A stretch of DNA of 64,000 nt, taken from positions 51,416 through 115,415 of IMG/VR virus record IMGVR_UViG_3300028829_005098; one strand, written 5' to 3'. The DNA is from a virus. Position 1 is the first letter of the stretch; each line of letters starts with the position of its first letter. A program made the position numbers and the translations under genes. Under the pieces are notes generated by a model. The model was not told the DNA's origin, did no database searches, and saw only the letters and a program-made list of their open reading frames with translations. This document shows positions 18,110 to 30,134 of this stretch, one piece after another.

Positions 18110-21100
18110 TTACATATCCTTTTTAATCACCGAAATTCTTGTCTCAAATACATTAATCATCTCACCAACACAAATTGAAGTATCTTCAGGTATATGTGAT
18201 AAATTTTGATTGTTTAGTGTAATTGTTATGGTGTTATTTTCACTACTTTTAATTACACTTTCTACAATATAAAACTTTTCACTAAATTGATTGATTAACG
18301 TTCCACTTTCACACGATGAATTGTCAAAGTTTAAGTTATCAATATAAATAAGGTCACCTACATAAATATCATCAGATTTTGTGGTTGAACCTTTAAGTGG
18401 TTCAACTACAAGTGTCAATTCATCTTTTGTAAATTCGTTGGATGTGGAATCTACTAGTGCAAATGTTTTGGATTTTATATCATCACAAAAATATCTTTCA
18501 ACATTCATGGTATTTTTAAAATCCTCAATATTTTTAGGTGTCCACAGATTTATATCACATGGATGTATTTTATTTCTGTCACTTTCGATTGTTTCTCCTT
18601 CTGCATCAGTTATTTCACCCAATTTTCCATTAGAGTATGCTTCTGTAAAGTTGATGTGTTCAAATGTGGTATTTTCTCCAATTTTGTACATGAGTTTCCA
18701 CCATTTAGTTTCATCCCAATATATGTATGCCGATATATTTCCACCCAAAAGTTTATATAAAGGTTTATTGTTGTATTTTCCGTTTAGATAATAAGTTCCA
18801 CTTAAATTTTTAGTATCATCATTTGATACTGCACCATTTACACACAATGCAGTTGGAATATCGTCACTTGCATCTTTTAAATCATTTTCATTTAGTGGTG
18901 TTACATCCCAAGGAGTTGGTGTAAATGTTGGTGTAAACGATGGTGTTGGTGTAAACGATGGTGTTGGTGTAAATGTAGGAGTTTGCGTTGGGGTTTCTGT
19001 TGGAGTTTTTGTAGGAGTTTTAGTTTTGGTTGGAGTTGGAGTTTCTGTTGGAGTTTCTGTTGGAGTTGGTGTTTTGGTGGGTGTAGGTGTAGGCGTAGTT
19101 GTTTTTGTAGGTGTGGGAGTTGGTGATGGAGTTGGTGTATTTGTCGGAGTTGGTGTTTCTGGCCAATTTATCATAGAAGCTTCATTAAAAGCATAATAAA
19201 TTTCCAATTTACTTTTTACCTCAGAACTTAAATCTGTATATGATTTGATATTTTGTGTTGGTTCTACTATTGCATCGGTTGATGTAACAGGTTCGTCTTT
19301 TATGAACCAGAACGAATCTAAGTAATCTGTTACTCCGTCTCTACTCATTACATTTCGTGTTCTTACTATCGGTGGTGTTCTGTCTCTTTCACCTGCACGA
19401 TTGGTTGTTGTAAAAACACTATTGATTGTATTTCGTCTGAACATTCTTCTTTTAGAACCAATATGCTCTCGTAGTTTTCCTCTTTGTATAAGTTCTCCAT
19501 TTACTTTAATTTTGTTTACATCACATAGTCTGTAATCTATTTCATTGTTATATACATTATTCTCAATTGATGTTACAATTATGTCTCGTTCATCTTCGTC
19601 CGATGAATCTTCAAATGCTTCAATTATATTTTTGTCTTCGTTTACTTCAAAATCATTTTCAATTATTAATGTTCTATCACGAGATGTAGTTGTGTTTAAG
19701 TCAATGCTAACACTTACTTTATTAATTGTTGGAATACTACGATACTTTGATATTGTGGTGTCATATTCATATACAAATTTATTGTCTCTATAATTTAGAA
19801 TTCTATTGTAAGTGTCTTGTTCTCTTATTATTATTTCTTCATGCTCTACATCACCAAAAAATTCAAAATCAAAATTTATTTTATTTTTATTATCTGTTAA
19901 TTTTCCATCTGTGTTTAATTTTATTTTTAATTTATTATAGTTGAAATCTTTTTCAAAGATGTTTGAATCATAATTAAAATCAAGTGGAATAATACTAGTT
20001 GTTCTATTTGATGTACTTGATAATACTTTGTTAATTTTAAATGCATTTGATTCTTGAAATTCACCGACTTTTGTTTTTACCTCATAGGTAAAAGTTTTTG
20101 GATCATATTCATTTACTTCATTGGTAGTTTTATCATCAAAATCAAAGTTTATTTTTCTATTTGCAACAATTGCTTTATTTTCATTGGAAATCAGTTCACC
20201 ATTTTTGACCATATAATAAACACCAAACATTTCATCCAAATCACGATTAAATTCATCTAGTCTAATATATTCTTTATATTTAATTTGCTTATCTGATAAT
20301 ATATCAGTAATACACCAATATTCATTTCCTGTGTATTCTTCTATGTTATAGAAAACAAACCAATTATATTCACTTGCCCATACATATCTGTTATTTTTTT
20401 CTAAAGTGGTTTTACTAAATTTTACATTATTAAGTTTTTCATTATCAGATTGTGTATACAAATTTATTACATCGTATTCATCTTTTTCAAAATACAAATA
20501 AACATTACTTCCGTTATCAGAAATGTATCTTCCGTATTTAGGAAATTCTAACAATGGATTGGTGTTTTTAATTGTAACAGATTTGCTTGATAAAAATCTA
20601 ATAGGTATTGTTCCTACAATTGTCCGTGGATACACTTCCCACCCGATATCGTTATAGCCGAGTACATAATTCCAGTTCAATAAATTTTCGTAAATTGGAA
20701 ACTCAGGTAACGAAAATGAAGATGGTGGTGAGCCTTCATCTGAAACATCTGCAATGCCATATTCTCCGTAGAAATTTATTATTTCATCATCACATATTAG
20801 TTTAGTACACTTTACCTCCATATACACAGAACCATTAATATCATTTAGATTTCCTCTTTGTCCTATATACATAGACGAAGCATCTTGTGGTGTTATAGAT
20901 ATATCAAATGTTGATGTTGCATTATCAACACATGAATTACAAGCATCATCATTTCGTGTACTTCCCCAATCTATTGTAGTGTTTCCACTTTCTGACAAAA
21001 GTGTAGCATTTATGAATGCTTGTTCTATTGTTAAATTTCTATTTTGAAATGAATAAACATTTGGAGTTATATCGTATGCAATTCTAAAGTTAAAATTATC

Positions 21101-24100
21101 AGTAATACACGCACCTTCTGATGATATAAAAGTAATTCTATCTTTGTTTATTAGATTGCTTGTTTTGGTCATTAGTGGTTGTAAATCCGCAGAAACAACC
21201 CAAACAGATATACTTCCCTCTTTTGTTACATAGTTATCTTTCCATATATAATAATCGTGGAGATTTCTATAAACCGGATAATTATTTCGTGTTGTATTAA
21301 CAAGAAAGTATTCACCTTCAACTTTGTTGTCTTTGTTTGAAGTTGTGTTGTTTCCTAATAGTCTTACATTTGGTTTTAAGTCACCAAACTCATTAGTGTA
21401 AAATACCTCTATGGACAAATTAGAATCTCGTGTTGGTTGAATTTTTTCGTATATCCCACGGGTTGGAAGTTTTGTTTCAACCGAATTGATTGATATTGCC
21501 CATGCTAGTATATTGTTTCTAGCACCAATATAATTTACCGCAAATTCATCGGCAAATTCGAATGTATCGTGTATTGGTATAAATGTAAAAGAATTATCAA
21601 TTACATCTTCGTTTCTAAGTTGTGCTTGTTGCTTTACAAACTCTTGGTCTTTGCAACTCTCGCAATACATTTTAATACTAGCAGAGTATTCTTCATCGTA
21701 CTGAATTGGACCAATTCCTATATTTGAATCAAAATTATTTACATTTATTTCAAGTGGTTTCGTTGAATCGTAAATTTGTGTGTTATTGCCATATATCCAT
21801 AAAGCATTCTCATCGTCAAATAATTCGGTTTCGTCTATGTTAAATAATGTTGTTGTATTGATTTTGATACAAACCCAAGCACCTTCAACATTGGTATCTA
21901 TTAGATTTCTTTTATTCAGACTATAAAATACTAACCAATCTCCGTTTTGGTGGATGTATGCAGTTTTTCCATTCTTTCTCTGTGCAGTTGTACGATATTG
22001 TCCATTTGCCGATATAAATCTTCCAACGAATCCACTAATTATAAATCCATTGTATTCTGATGTACCGAGTATTAAAAAATATCCAGAAGATGAACTTTCT
22101 TGCGGAATATATGCTTGATTGTATATAGGATTTAATTTACAACGATACGATAGAAATTTATCTTTTACATTTATAGTAGTTATTGCGTTTAATGTGTCAG
22201 ATGTATACACGATTGCTTCTGCATCATCACTTCTATTTGTATTAAGTTCACGATTTACCCCTAAGAAATATTTAACTTTTTTATTAGCAGTAAGTCGGAG
22301 ATAAACATCATCTCCTAATTTTAATGATTCATCTATCGGAAAACTTAAATTCTGTTTTATCTCAATTTCGTCTTTTTTTATTTCATCTTCACCTGATTCT
22401 ATGTTTAGATAATTCACACCACCTCGTATAGATTCTTCATAAGAGTTTTTTACAAAATCATAACTATGAACATTTATATAGTTGCTTTTTTCTTCATCAA
22501 GATATCCAAGTAAATAAACATATTCATCACTCAACTCACTGACATTATATTTTAATATGCAACAACGATTATTCTCAAGTTCAGCAATAAGTTCTTCCTT
22601 TGAAATTCTATTAGTTTGATATTCACTTTCATAAATTTCATCAAATATTAAATTAGAATAATCAATCAATTCATCATTATTACTTAATTTTGTAGTTGTT
22701 TGCTCACCTATAAAACTATTAGATCCAGAGTATAAATGATTCTGTTTTAAATCATAACCTTTTGCATAAGTTTGTATATCACCAACAAATTCTTGTATTT
22801 TTTTATTATATACAAACTTCAATAACAAATCTATTTCATATTCTTTTCTACTAGCACTTTGCTTATATTTTATATTATATTCTAAGTTTGGATTATTTTC
22901 TCGTTGAATTAAATCTATATAATAAGAAATTAATTTTACATTTCTTAATTCAGATGTTTCTATTTTAATATTCGTATTTAATTTTATATTTGATAAAAGT
23001 GGTGGTTGAATTATGTCTTGAGTTTTGTGATGATATATGTTGTCGTATTTTGCCAATGTATTTCTTTTTGCAACACCATCTTCATAGAAAATTACATTAT
23101 TTAAATTTCTTTGAATTTTTACTTTTCGTGTTGCTTCAAGACGATTCTGAAATTTATATTTTATTTTAGTTGGTGTAGGAACAAGTTTTATTTTTTCAAA
23201 ACTTTTAGTATTTTTTTCTATTTTGCTTGAGTCGTATAGTCCTAGATCAACAAGAACATAGTTGGGATCATTTTCTACGATTTCATTAATATTGCCATGC
23301 ATTTGCTTGTTATTAAAATTACACCCACCGAATCGTTTATTGTTATAAAATCCATTTCTTAGAATAAAATCACTTCCTGTTTTTTTATTACCAACATACC
23401 CTCTTTTAAGTACACCGGAAAAGAAACCATTTAGTCTGAGTTTTTTATGTGAACCTTGAAATCTTGTGTATCCATTTCGTTTTACAACTACTTCATTGCC
23501 ATTTGAATCTAATGTTATTTCATTATATTCACCATTAAACGACCCCTTGATTTGGCAATCTACTACTCCAAATACATCTCCTTCAAGTCTCATTATTTTG
23601 TCACCACCCACAGAAATTTTGGTAGAAAATGAATAAAACTTATAGTAAGTAATCGGTCCTGTTTTTCTAACATTTAAGAAAAAATCACTCCATGTTGTAT
23701 ATGCCCCACTTAGTTTTGAAATCTCTTGTGATACATTAATAGAGAAATCAGACGGAAAGTACCCATCCTCATCTACACTTGCGTAGAATCTTATTTTATT
23801 TCCATTAGATAATATTTTTTCTGTGTTTCTATATTTAAATGGGTCTTCGTTTACAAGCACCCATGCACTTACATATGGTTCGTAATATATAAACCAAGTA
23901 GATGCAGAGTTTTTAAATACTCGTTTCTTGTTTTTATTACGTGTTGAAGTGTATCTTCCTTCAGCAGATACTATATTATTTTTCTCAGATACACTCAATC
24001 TATCTTTGTCGTTTATTACAATATCAATTGTATATTTAGTAGAAATAGTATAATCAACTAGACCTGATTTGAATTGTGAATTTGAAAATAATTCTATGTT

Positions 24101-27100
24101 AGTTTTTTCTACTCGGTGTAGTTGTCCGTCATGATAATAATGACCGAACATTGTTGTGCTTCCAATTGAATCGTGTGAAATTGAATAGTCATAAAAGTTT
24201 GTATGATAGTTGTCTTTGTAAGATATACCACTTACTTTATTGTAATTAAAGTTACTGCTTAGACATATTATATTTTCAGAGGAAGGTTTATCTTTAAAAT
24301 GCTGATTGTTTGCGAATGAAACAATATCTTTATTTTTATGTGATGCTTTTAATCGTATATTTTTAAGTGGTTTAATTTTATCAGATGATTCAATTACAGT
24401 TACATTATCTGTATTTACCTGTATTTCATTATCAACCCCAATTCCCTTTAACTTGCTTCTTTCTAATAATGTTGGTTCTACGACTAGTCCAGATATAACA
24501 CGGGAACGTGCTGGTAGTAATTTTTCAAAATTAGAAAATAATGATTCATCGAGATATGCTTTTATCGTATTTAAATAAACTCCCCAGTCGGTTCTTGAAA
24601 AGCCCTCACGAAAAAATAATTTTCTAAAGTTTTCAAGTTCTTTGTATTTCTTTTTAGAATAGTCTTCAGGGTTTCCGATATAATCACCAAGTTTAAATTC
24701 TCCAAAAAATTTAACTATCTCCTCGTTTAAGGGAATACTAGGACCAAAGAATAAACCTATTGTATTTGAATCCTTTCCGACTCTATCAAGTGACTTTTTA
24801 GTTGATCTATTATACGGAGATAACGGAGCAATTATTTCTTGTTTTTCTTGTCGTATTTTATTGTTGTTAAATACGTGCATACCAAAACTTGGTAATTTTG
24901 CAAATTCTCTTTTGAACTTTCCTATAAAATCAAACGGAAATGTATTATTATTAAAATTAAAACACTTTGCATCCTTGGGTGCGGAGTCTGAAAATGAACT
25001 ATTTGGTATGATGCCATAACCTCTTCTATAATTACTTGCATCTGAAATGTCATGTGGTGAATCAAAATTAGATTTAAATACAAGTATCTTTTTTAGCCTA
25101 GTTGGATTTTCTATATCATAAGACTGAGAAAAAAGAATGTGGTTTTCGAATCTTTTCTCTGATATTGTTCCTGTGTATATTCTTACTCTATCAAGAATTC
25201 CTTTAAATTTATGTTCCGTGTTGTTTCCTATGAACAATGATTTACTTTCAGAAAAGTTATTAAAAACTCGTTCATCAACAATCGCATCAGATTTGGAAGA
25301 GAATACTATTTTACTATCAAGTTTTCTTTTGACTACAATAGTAATTGTTTTTCTTTTAAGTTTATCAAATTGTTCACTTTTCTGTATTAATATATCGTAA
25401 CCACCTTCAAACCAAGCATATATAGGTTTTTCGGTTTCGAGTGGACACATTTTTTCGTATTCGTGGGATTTAAAATAAAATCTACCAAATTGTCTGTCAT
25501 TATCTGGTAATAGTCTTACTCCAAATTCCCAATCACCACATTCAATGATTCTAATTTGTGTACCAAGTTCTTTAGCACTCTCGTTCAATGCGACATTAAA
25601 CTCTATTGTCGTTGGTTTGTTATTATTTTCATTCCAAGGAAATTCTACATACTGATTTTCCTGTTGTATTGAGAGTCCATAATCGTATGAATCAAACACA
25701 AATGCTGGGTTGTTCGTTGTTGTATCTGAGTATTCCGTTGCTCCACCGTACTCTCTTATTGAAAATAAATTATCAGGTACGTCGTAGCATCTTAGTAAGG
25801 CATTTATCGAAGCAAGTGTTCCTTTAGTTTTTAACAAATATGGTAAATTATTTAATACACGTCTCCATACTTGATTTCTTCTATATTCAACCGAGTTTTC
25901 GTTTTTAATTCCTACTTTTGATAAATCATCAGATGAAGAATCTTGTCCATCAAAATTCATTCCGAGTGAATTTAAAAAGTAATAAACAAGTTGATCAGGT
26001 ATTCCTTTATTTGGAGAGTTTCTTACTTTCCTTGAATTTCCCATATTTTCGATATATCCGTGAACAGTATCGAAGTGTAGGCCTATGATGTTTAGAAAGT
26101 TAACAAAGTCTTCATTCGAGTCATCTCGTATCAAAAATTCAGGTATACTATTCACAAGGGACTCATCGTTACCTCTGTCAAAATACATTGCTTCTTTTAA
26201 TTTCGCCGAATACCATTGATATGCGTGTGTTTTTCTCCACTCACCTGATTCACTTGGCATATAAGAGGGAGCAAGTTTTCCTGTTTCTGGTCCTAGGTCT
26301 ATTAATTCTCTGGCACTTTTTAATTTATCATCTAAATTAAATCCCTCTGAGTCTAAAACTGATATTGTGTATTCAAAATAATAACTATCTTCTTTTATCT
26401 TAATCCAATTTGACAAAGTAAAATATTCTGTGTCTGATAATACCCAAGCACTATCTTCATTTGACCACCACAAAAACCAATTTGCTTGTTCGTGTTTATA
26501 TTTGTATTTTTTATTTAAAAAACCATTTCTTACATATCTACCATTTGCAACATCATTTTTTCCATTTATTCCAGAAATAAATAAGTTATCATTTCTTGGA
26601 TATGAGTGTTCTGAGTCTTCGTAATATAAAAACTTTTCATAACCACTTAGTGTCATAAGTTCTGTATTTAAGTCTCGTTTTGCTGAATCTAAATCAATTT
26701 TTCTTAAAACTTGAATGGCAGACTGAGAACCTCCAGAAACTGCTAGGTTATTCTCTATGTCTCTTTCTATTTGTATAATGTTATATTCAATATCTTTAAT
26801 TGTTTTAATTAAATTAGATATTTTTTGGAATTTTAAAATAAAAACTTCTAGTTGACGTGTTGCTGAAGAATACTTAATAAAATTCTTAAAATCTGAATAG
26901 TCGTATTCTACATTATTTAAATTTTTATTATAGTAACTTGAAATTGACTTACTGCTTTCATCTAAATTACTTTCTTCCTGTTGCTCCAAGTCCTCTTGTT
27001 TTAATTTTTTTGTACCTGTATTGGATATAATTGCACTTTTATTTGGACCTCTTAATTTAAAAGCATTTGTCTGTGTAGTTTTAAAGAAATTTGCTTTTTG

Positions 27101-28270
27101 CATTATATCATCGGAGTATAATCTTGATGATATGTAGATTTTTTGACTTACCTCAATTTCACTTGGAAGAGGTTCAAGTAATTTAATGACTATTGGACGA
27201 TGTTTTTTCTCATCATCTATATTTTCATTTGTAGGAACTATTGATAAAATTGGAAATGTATTTCCGTTTCCAAAATTAACAACATTGTTTAAATAAGTTT
27301 CAAATCTATCTTTATAGATTGTGTTTAAATAATCAACATCAAACAAAGAAATATAAATTGTTTTAAATAAATTATCTACATCTTCATCTACATTTTCTCC
27401 ACCAAGTCTCGGATGTGAAGATATAATGTAATTTACAGAATTTAGGTATTCAATATAAAAATCCGACAACGTAAATGTATTGTTGTATACACTTTTTAAT
27501 CTGCTTTTATACAAATTAAAAATATTATTTTTTAAAATATCTGCACTAATAAATACATCCTTTTCAGTTCCACCACCAAGCAATGTTATTGCTTTGTTTA
27601 TTATCTCGTCATACCCCTCCATTAATTCACGAAGTTCAGATTGATAATTTTCAGAACGAATTTCTACGTCTCTTAATAGTTTATCCGTGATATTGTATAC
27701 CGATGAAACCGGAAGTTTTTTATTTAACAAGTTTTCATACTCATATGAAAGTGAAATATCTTCAGGTTTATTTGATATTTTTAAACACTGAGGTATTACT
27801 TTTATTTCCGTTCGGGTGGTGGAGATTTCTTTGACAACTAATTTACTAGAATTTTCAAACGAACCACATAGATCATTCAAGAAACTATATCGTATATAGT
27901 AACTACCTCTATCTAAGTTAAGTTCTTTTGCATCATTTACAGGTGATACAAGTACATTATTATTTACACTTGTATAGTTGCTTTTGAATATTTGAACATC
28001 ACCAGTTATCTTTTCTCCAAAATAATTGGTATACTCAAGTTGTTCTCGTTCAAAGTGTGGGTTATCATCAACGACTCTCCACCCAATAATCTCTTTGTTT
28101 AAATTGTATACCGAAAATTCAACAACATCTTTTGGACTTAGTCCAAATTCATAAACATCAGGTTCTTCTTGAAATGATATACCAAGTGTAGATTTATCTA
28201 CATAATAACCTCGTGTAAGTTTACCTTCACTTTCTTCGTAGGTTTGAATATACTCTAGATTTACTGACAT
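18110..28270 (-). CDS. Giant tail/baseplate-associated protein (3386 aa)
   Basis: A single intact frame of over 10 kb. Residues about 700-840 contain [20 protein letters not shown] and [22 protein letters not shown], a segment recurrent in large-phage tail proteins and comparable to P2 tail-protein-I-like regions. Residues about 843-1045 form a concanavalin-like domain ([23 protein letters not shown]). At least six copies of a Trp/Tyr-rich module (G-x-Y ... W-x-[LIV]-x-[YW] ... W-[VK]-[LVI]) occur near 570, 1433, 2085, 2315, 2575 and 3155. A Pro-Thr tract spans about 3035-3120. Upstream of it in the operon are the DNRLRE-type and gp6 genes, so it is likely a long fibre or baseplate-attached adhesin. 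The exact role is unknown. Confidence 0.85.
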   Translation of the reverse strand: MSVNLEYIQTYEESEGKLTRGYYVDKSTLGISFQEEPDVYEFGLSPKDVVEFSVYNLNKEIIGWRVVDDNPHFEREQLEYTNYFGEKITGDVQIFKSNYTSVNNNVLVSPVNDAKELNLDRGSYYIRYSFLNDLCGSFENSSKLVVKEISTTRTEIKVIPQCLKISNKPEDISLSYEYENLLNKKLPVSSVYNITDKLLRDVEIRSENYQSELRELMEGYDEIINKAITLLGGGTEKDVFISADILKNNIFNLYKSRLKSVYNNTFTLSDFYIEYLNSVNYIISSHPRLGGENVDEDVDNLFKTIYISLFDVDYLNTIYKDRFETYLNNVVNFGNGNTFPILSIVPTNENIDDEKKHRPIVIKLLEPLPSEIEVSQKIYISSRLYSDDIMQKANFFKTTQTNAFKLRGPNKSAIISNTGTKKLKQEDLEQQEESNLDESSKSISSYYNKNLNNVEYDYSDFKNFIKYSSATRQLEVFILKFQKISNLIKTIKDIEYNIIQIERDIENNLAVSGGSQSAIQVLRKIDLDSAKRDLNTELMTLSGYEKFLYYEDSEHSYPRNDNLFISGINGKNDVANGRYVRNGFLNKKYKYKHEQANWFLWWSNEDSAWVLSDTEYFTLSNWIKIKEDSYYFEYTISVLDSEGFNLDDKLKSARELIDLGPETGKLAPSYMPSESGEWRKTHAYQWYSAKLKEAMYFDRGNDESLVNSIPEFLIRDDSNEDFVNFLNIIGLHFDTVHGYIENMGNSRKVRNSPNKGIPDQLVYYFLNSLGMNFDGQDSSSDDLSKVGIKNENSVEYRRNQVWRRVLNNLPYLLKTKGTLASINALLRCYDVPDNLFSIREYGGATEYSDTTTNNPAFVFDSYDYGLSIQQENQYVEFPWNENNNKPTTIEFNVALNESAKELGTQIRIIECGDWEFGVRLLPDNDRQFGRFYFKSHEYEKMCPLETEKPIYAWFEGGYDILIQKSEQFDKLKRKTITIVVKRKLDSKIVFSSKSDAIVDERVFNNFSESKSLFIGNNTEHKFKGILDRVRIYTGTISEKRFENHILFSQSYDIENPTRLKKILVFKSNFDSPHDISDASNYRRGYGIIPNSSFSDSAPKDAKCFNFNNNTFPFDFIGKFKREFAKLPSFGMHVFNNNKIRQEKQEIIAPLSPYNRSTKKSLDRVGKDSNTIGLFFGPSIPLNEEIVKFFGEFKLGDYIGNPEDYSKKKYKELENFRKLFFREGFSRTDWGVYLNTIKAYLDESLFSNFEKLLPARSRVISGLVVEPTLLERSKLKGIGVDNEIQVNTDNVTVIESSDKIKPLKNIRLKASHKNKDIVSFANNQHFKDKPSSENIICLSSNFNYNKVSGISYKDNYHTNFYDYSISHDSIGSTTMFGHYYHDGQLHRVEKTNIELFSNSQFKSGLVDYTISTKYTIDIVINDKDRLSVSEKNNIVSAEGRYTSTRNKNKKRVFKNSASTWFIYYEPYVSAWVLVNEDPFKYRNTEKILSNGNKIRFYASVDEDGYFPSDFSINVSQEISKLSGAYTTWSDFFLNVRKTGPITYYKFYSFSTKISVGGDKIMRLEGDVFGVVDCQIKGSFNGEYNEITLDSNGNEVVVKRNGYTRFQGSHKKLRLNGFFSGVLKRGYVGNKKTGSDFILRNGFYNNKRFGGCNFNNKQMHGNINEIVENDPNYVLVDLGLYDSSKIEKNTKSFEKIKLVPTPTKIKYKFQNRLEATRKVKIQRNLNNVIFYEDGVAKRNTLAKYDNIYHHKTQDIIQPPLLSNIKLNTNIKIETSELRNVKLISYYIDLIQRENNPNLEYNIKYKQSASRKEYEIDLLLKFVYNKKIQEFVGDIQTYAKGYDLKQNHLYSGSNSFIGEQTTTKLSNNDELIDYSNLIFDEIYESEYQTNRISKEELIAELENNRCCILKYNVSELSDEYVYLLGYLDEEKSNYINVHSYDFVKNSYEESIRGGVNYLNIESGEDEIKKDEIEIKQNLSFPIDESLKLGDDVYLRLTANKKVKYFLGVNRELNTNRSDDAEAIVYTSDTLNAITTINVKDKFLSYRCKLNPIYNQAYIPQESSSSGYFLILGTSEYNGFIISGFVGRFISANGQYRTTAQRKNGKTAYIHQNGDWLVFYSLNKRNLIDTNVEGAWVCIKINTTTLFNIDETELFDDENALWIYGNNTQIYDSTKPLEINVNNFDSNIGIGPIQYDEEYSASIKMYCESCKDQEFVKQQAQLRNEDVIDNSFTFIPIHDTFEFADEFAVNYIGARNNILAWAISINSVETKLPTRGIYEKIQPTRDSNLSIEVFYTNEFGDLKPNVRLLGNNTTSNKDNKVEGEYFLVNTTRNNYPVYRNLHDYYIWKDNYVTKEGSISVWVVSADLQPLMTKTSNLINKDRITFISSEGACITDNFNFRIAYDITPNVYSFQNRNLTIEQAFINATLLSESGNTTIDWGSTRNDDACNSCVDNATSTFDISITPQDASSMYIGQRGNLNDINGSVYMEVKCTKLICDDEIINFYGEYGIADVSDEGSPPSSFSLPEFPIYENLLNWNYVLGYNDIGWEVYPRTIVGTIPIRFLSSKSVTIKNTNPLLEFPKYGRYISDNGSNVYLYFEKDEYDVINLYTQSDNEKLNNVKFSKTTLEKNNRYVWASEYNWFVFYNIEEYTGNEYWCITDILSDKQIKYKEYIRLDEFNRDLDEMFGVYYMVKNGELISNENKAIVANRKINFDFDDKTTNEVNEYDPKTFTYEVKTKVGEFQESNAFKINKVLSSTSNRTTSIIPLDFNYDSNIFEKDFNYNKLKIKLNTDGKLTDNKNKINFDFEFFGDVEHEEIIIREQDTYNRILNYRDNKFVYEYDTTISKYRSIPTINKVSVSIDLNTTTSRDRTLIIENDFEVNEDKNIIEAFEDSSDEDERDIIVTSIENNVYNNEIDYRLCDVNKIKVNGELIQRGKLREHIGSKRRMFRRNTINSVFTTTNRAGERDRTPPIVRTRNVMSRDGVTDYLDSFWFIKDEPVTSTDAIVEPTQNIKSYTDLSSEVKSKLEIYYAFNEASMINWPETPTPTNTPTPSPTPTPTKTTTPTPTPTKTPTPTETPTETPTPTKTKTPTKTPTETPTQTPTFTPTPSFTPTPSFTPTFTPTPWDVTPLNENDLKDASDDIPTALCVNGAVSNDDTKNLSGTYYLNGKYNNKPLYKLLGGNISAYIYWDETKWWKLMYKIGENTTFEHINFTEAYSNGKLGEITDAEGETIESDRNKIHPCDINLWTPKNIEDFKNTMNVERYFCDDIKSKTFALVDSTSNEFTKDELTLVVEPLKGSTTKSDDIYVGDLIYIDNLNFDNSSCESGTLINQFSEKFYIVESVIKSSENNTITITLNNQNLSHIPEDTSICVGEMINVFETRISVIKKDM
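18905..19165. repeat. Pro-Thr codon repeat tract in the giant tail gene
   Basis: Imperfect [14 protein letters not shown] units on the minus strand (about 87 codons). It forms a flexible linker between the body and the C-terminal 260 residues. Similar tracts occur in the LamG gene and in the broken-frame membrane-protein gene. Confidence 0.85.
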
Positions 28271-28274
28271 TTAA

Positions 28275-28865
28275 TTAAGTACCCATAAAAGGAAAAGACT
28301 CAATTTTCTCTGCTTGCTTTTCTTTTTCTACCGATGTCTTTGGTAAGAATGGAAATACATCATGAAAATCATTTGTGGAGTTGCCTTCACCTGCGTTAAT
28401 TCTTTGTGTAATGATTGTGTCCCGTGCGGCCAAATACATTTCGGCAGAATCTTCTCTAAACTTAACATTCTTTGCCATTTCTTCGTCAAGTTTCATTCCA
28501 AGTTCATCTATCTGTGTCTGCATTAATTGTTCATTTGAAATTGCTTCTGAGATTTCATCTTCTATTGATAGTAATTCTTCATCAGTTTCTATATCCACTT
28601 CTTCAATTACCTCAACATCAGCTGCGTATTCAATAACTTCAGTTGCGGTGTATGTTTCTACTTGTTCTTCTATTATGTTCAACTTCTCCATAGGAACATA
28701 AAGAAAATGTTCACCCATTTTAGTTTCTGAGTTTGCATCATTTAAATTAAAACTCATTGTACCGAGGTTATCTATGTTTCTGTTTATCTCTCCCGACAAA
28801 AGTTCTTGTAGTTTAGTCTGACTATAATTTGATTCTTGTATGAATGTTGGCAATGAATTTTTCAT
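28275..28865 (-). CDS. Acidic hypothetical protein (196 aa), probably virion-associated
   Basis: No family recognised. The middle (about 65-130) is strongly acidic and helical, with repeated EVIE/EEVDIE runs likely to form a coiled coil; the ends are less charged. There is no signal or membrane segment. It abuts the DNRLRE-type gene (one base apart) and precedes the giant tail gene by four bases, so it may be an assembly partner or chaperone for one of them. This is inferred from position only. Confidence 0.72.
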   Translation of the reverse strand: MKNSLPTFIQESNYSQTKLQELLSGEINRNIDNLGTMSFNLNDANSETKMGEHFLYVPMEKLNIIEEQVETYTATEVIEYAADVEVIEEVDIETDEELLSIEDEISEAISNEQLMQTQIDELGMKLDEEMAKNVKFREDSAEMYLAARDTIITQRINAGEGNSTNDFHDVFPFLPKTSVEKEKQAEKIESFPFMGT

Positions 28866-30134
28866 TTATACTTCCACAGTAAAAGTTCTAGTATCTTCGT
28901 GAATAGATTCACCATACTCGTTTTTAATTAGAATTGAGAATCTAAAATATCTACCAACATTTAAACAACCAAAGTTAAAATTAAAAAAGTGACCAGTTTC
29001 ATCGGTACTTATTTTACTATATTTGTTGAACTCAATTATTGTTTCGTTAGTTTCTGCATCTTTTATTGAATAAAACATATCATAATCAGTATAATGACTT
29101 CCACCATAAACTGCTTTCTTTAAAATTGTCTTCATTGGATTTTTGCTACGAACACCTACGTCAATTCTTAATATTTCAGAATTTTTATATTTTTTGTTTA
29201 TGGTTTTTATTTTAGAAATTATGTTTCCTGATATTTTTTGTAAATTGGTAGTTTGTTGAGTAAAGTTTTTGTGTTCAACGACTTCACACGAAGAATCTAT
29301 AAGTTTTGTTGTATCAAAGTTACTATTTAGTATAGTTTCAAGTGAAACAATATCATAATCTAATAAGTCTGTGTTTGGTTTTTCATACCCAATAGAGCCT
29401 GATAATGTTCCTGATATAGTGTTTATCGTGGATTCGTCTGTTTGTTGTGGTTCTAACAGGTTTACCGAATCTACATAACTAAATCTAAGAAAAGGTGAGT
29501 AAATAGTATTGGTATCTTTGGAATAAAACTTGATCGAACCCACCTCAGGTGCGTTTGTAGATTCTTCTTTTAACTTAATAACCAATCCATTGTTAGGAAT
29601 GTCACCCAAAATCCATCTCATTGCAATTGGAGTTATATCAACCGATACATCGGAGGTTTTGTGTGAAAATATAAAATTAGAATCAATACTATGAATTGTT
29701 TCACTACTACACTCTTTTATTGTTTCATAGTTGCTAGGTCCACCGTTTGTAACAGAATTTGTCCAAGTCTCTTCGTGGTTTCTGTATATCCAGTTTGCAG
29801 GACCATATACAGGATCTACATCAAAACCACGACCAATTCCTTCCAACCAAGATTCCGTCAAAGGAAATACTTGAAGTTGTATATCTGACGATACATCTTC
29901 ACTCTCTGTTATTTTTAATTCAAGAAATATTTTTAAATCTTTATTATATTTTACATAGTTATCCTTGTTTAATGGCATATCAAATTCCATTAAAATTCTA
30001 CTTAGAGAATGCCCACCCCCTTCACTAAATGAGTTTTTAATTTCAAGTATTTCGGAAGTACCAAACGAAAGTTCTCGTTCGTTTATATTCTTACTAATAG
30101 TTGTATCTTTACTTGGATATACAAAAAAATTCAT
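28866..30134 (-). CDS. DNRLRE-domain (CBM96-like) virion protein
   Basis: The first 230 residues follow the DNRLRE/CBM96 pattern: PSKDTTI at the N-terminus, a LSRILMEFD strand, QVFPLTESWLEG, W(T)NS after an Asn/Gly-rich loop, VDITPIAMRWILGDIPNNGLVIK, and IKFYSKDTNTIYSPFLRFSY at the end. This fold binds polysaccharides in other proteins. The C-terminal half (about 270-422) is a separate beta domain ending FRFSILIKNEYGE, Ig-like in appearance. It lies between gp6 and the giant tail gene, so it is probably attached to the baseplate periphery and helps bind host surface sugars. The fold is recognised; the ligand is not. Confidence 0.78.
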   Translation of the reverse strand: MNFFVYPSKDTTISKNINERELSFGTSEILEIKNSFSEGGGHSLSRILMEFDMPLNKDNYVKYNKDLKIFLELKITESEDVSSDIQLQVFPLTESWLEGIGRGFDVDPVYGPANWIYRNHEETWTNSVTNGGPSNYETIKECSSETIHSIDSNFIFSHKTSDVSVDITPIAMRWILGDIPNNGLVIKLKEESTNAPEVGSIKFYSKDTNTIYSPFLRFSYVDSVNLLEPQQTDESTINTISGTLSGSIGYEKPNTDLLDYDIVSLETILNSNFDTTKLIDSSCEVVEHKNFTQQTTNLQKISGNIISKIKTINKKYKNSEILRIDVGVRSKNPMKTILKKAVYGGSHYTDYDMFYSIKDAETNETIIEFNKYSKISTDETGHFFNFNFGCLNVGRYFRFSILIKNEYGESIHEDTRTFTVEV

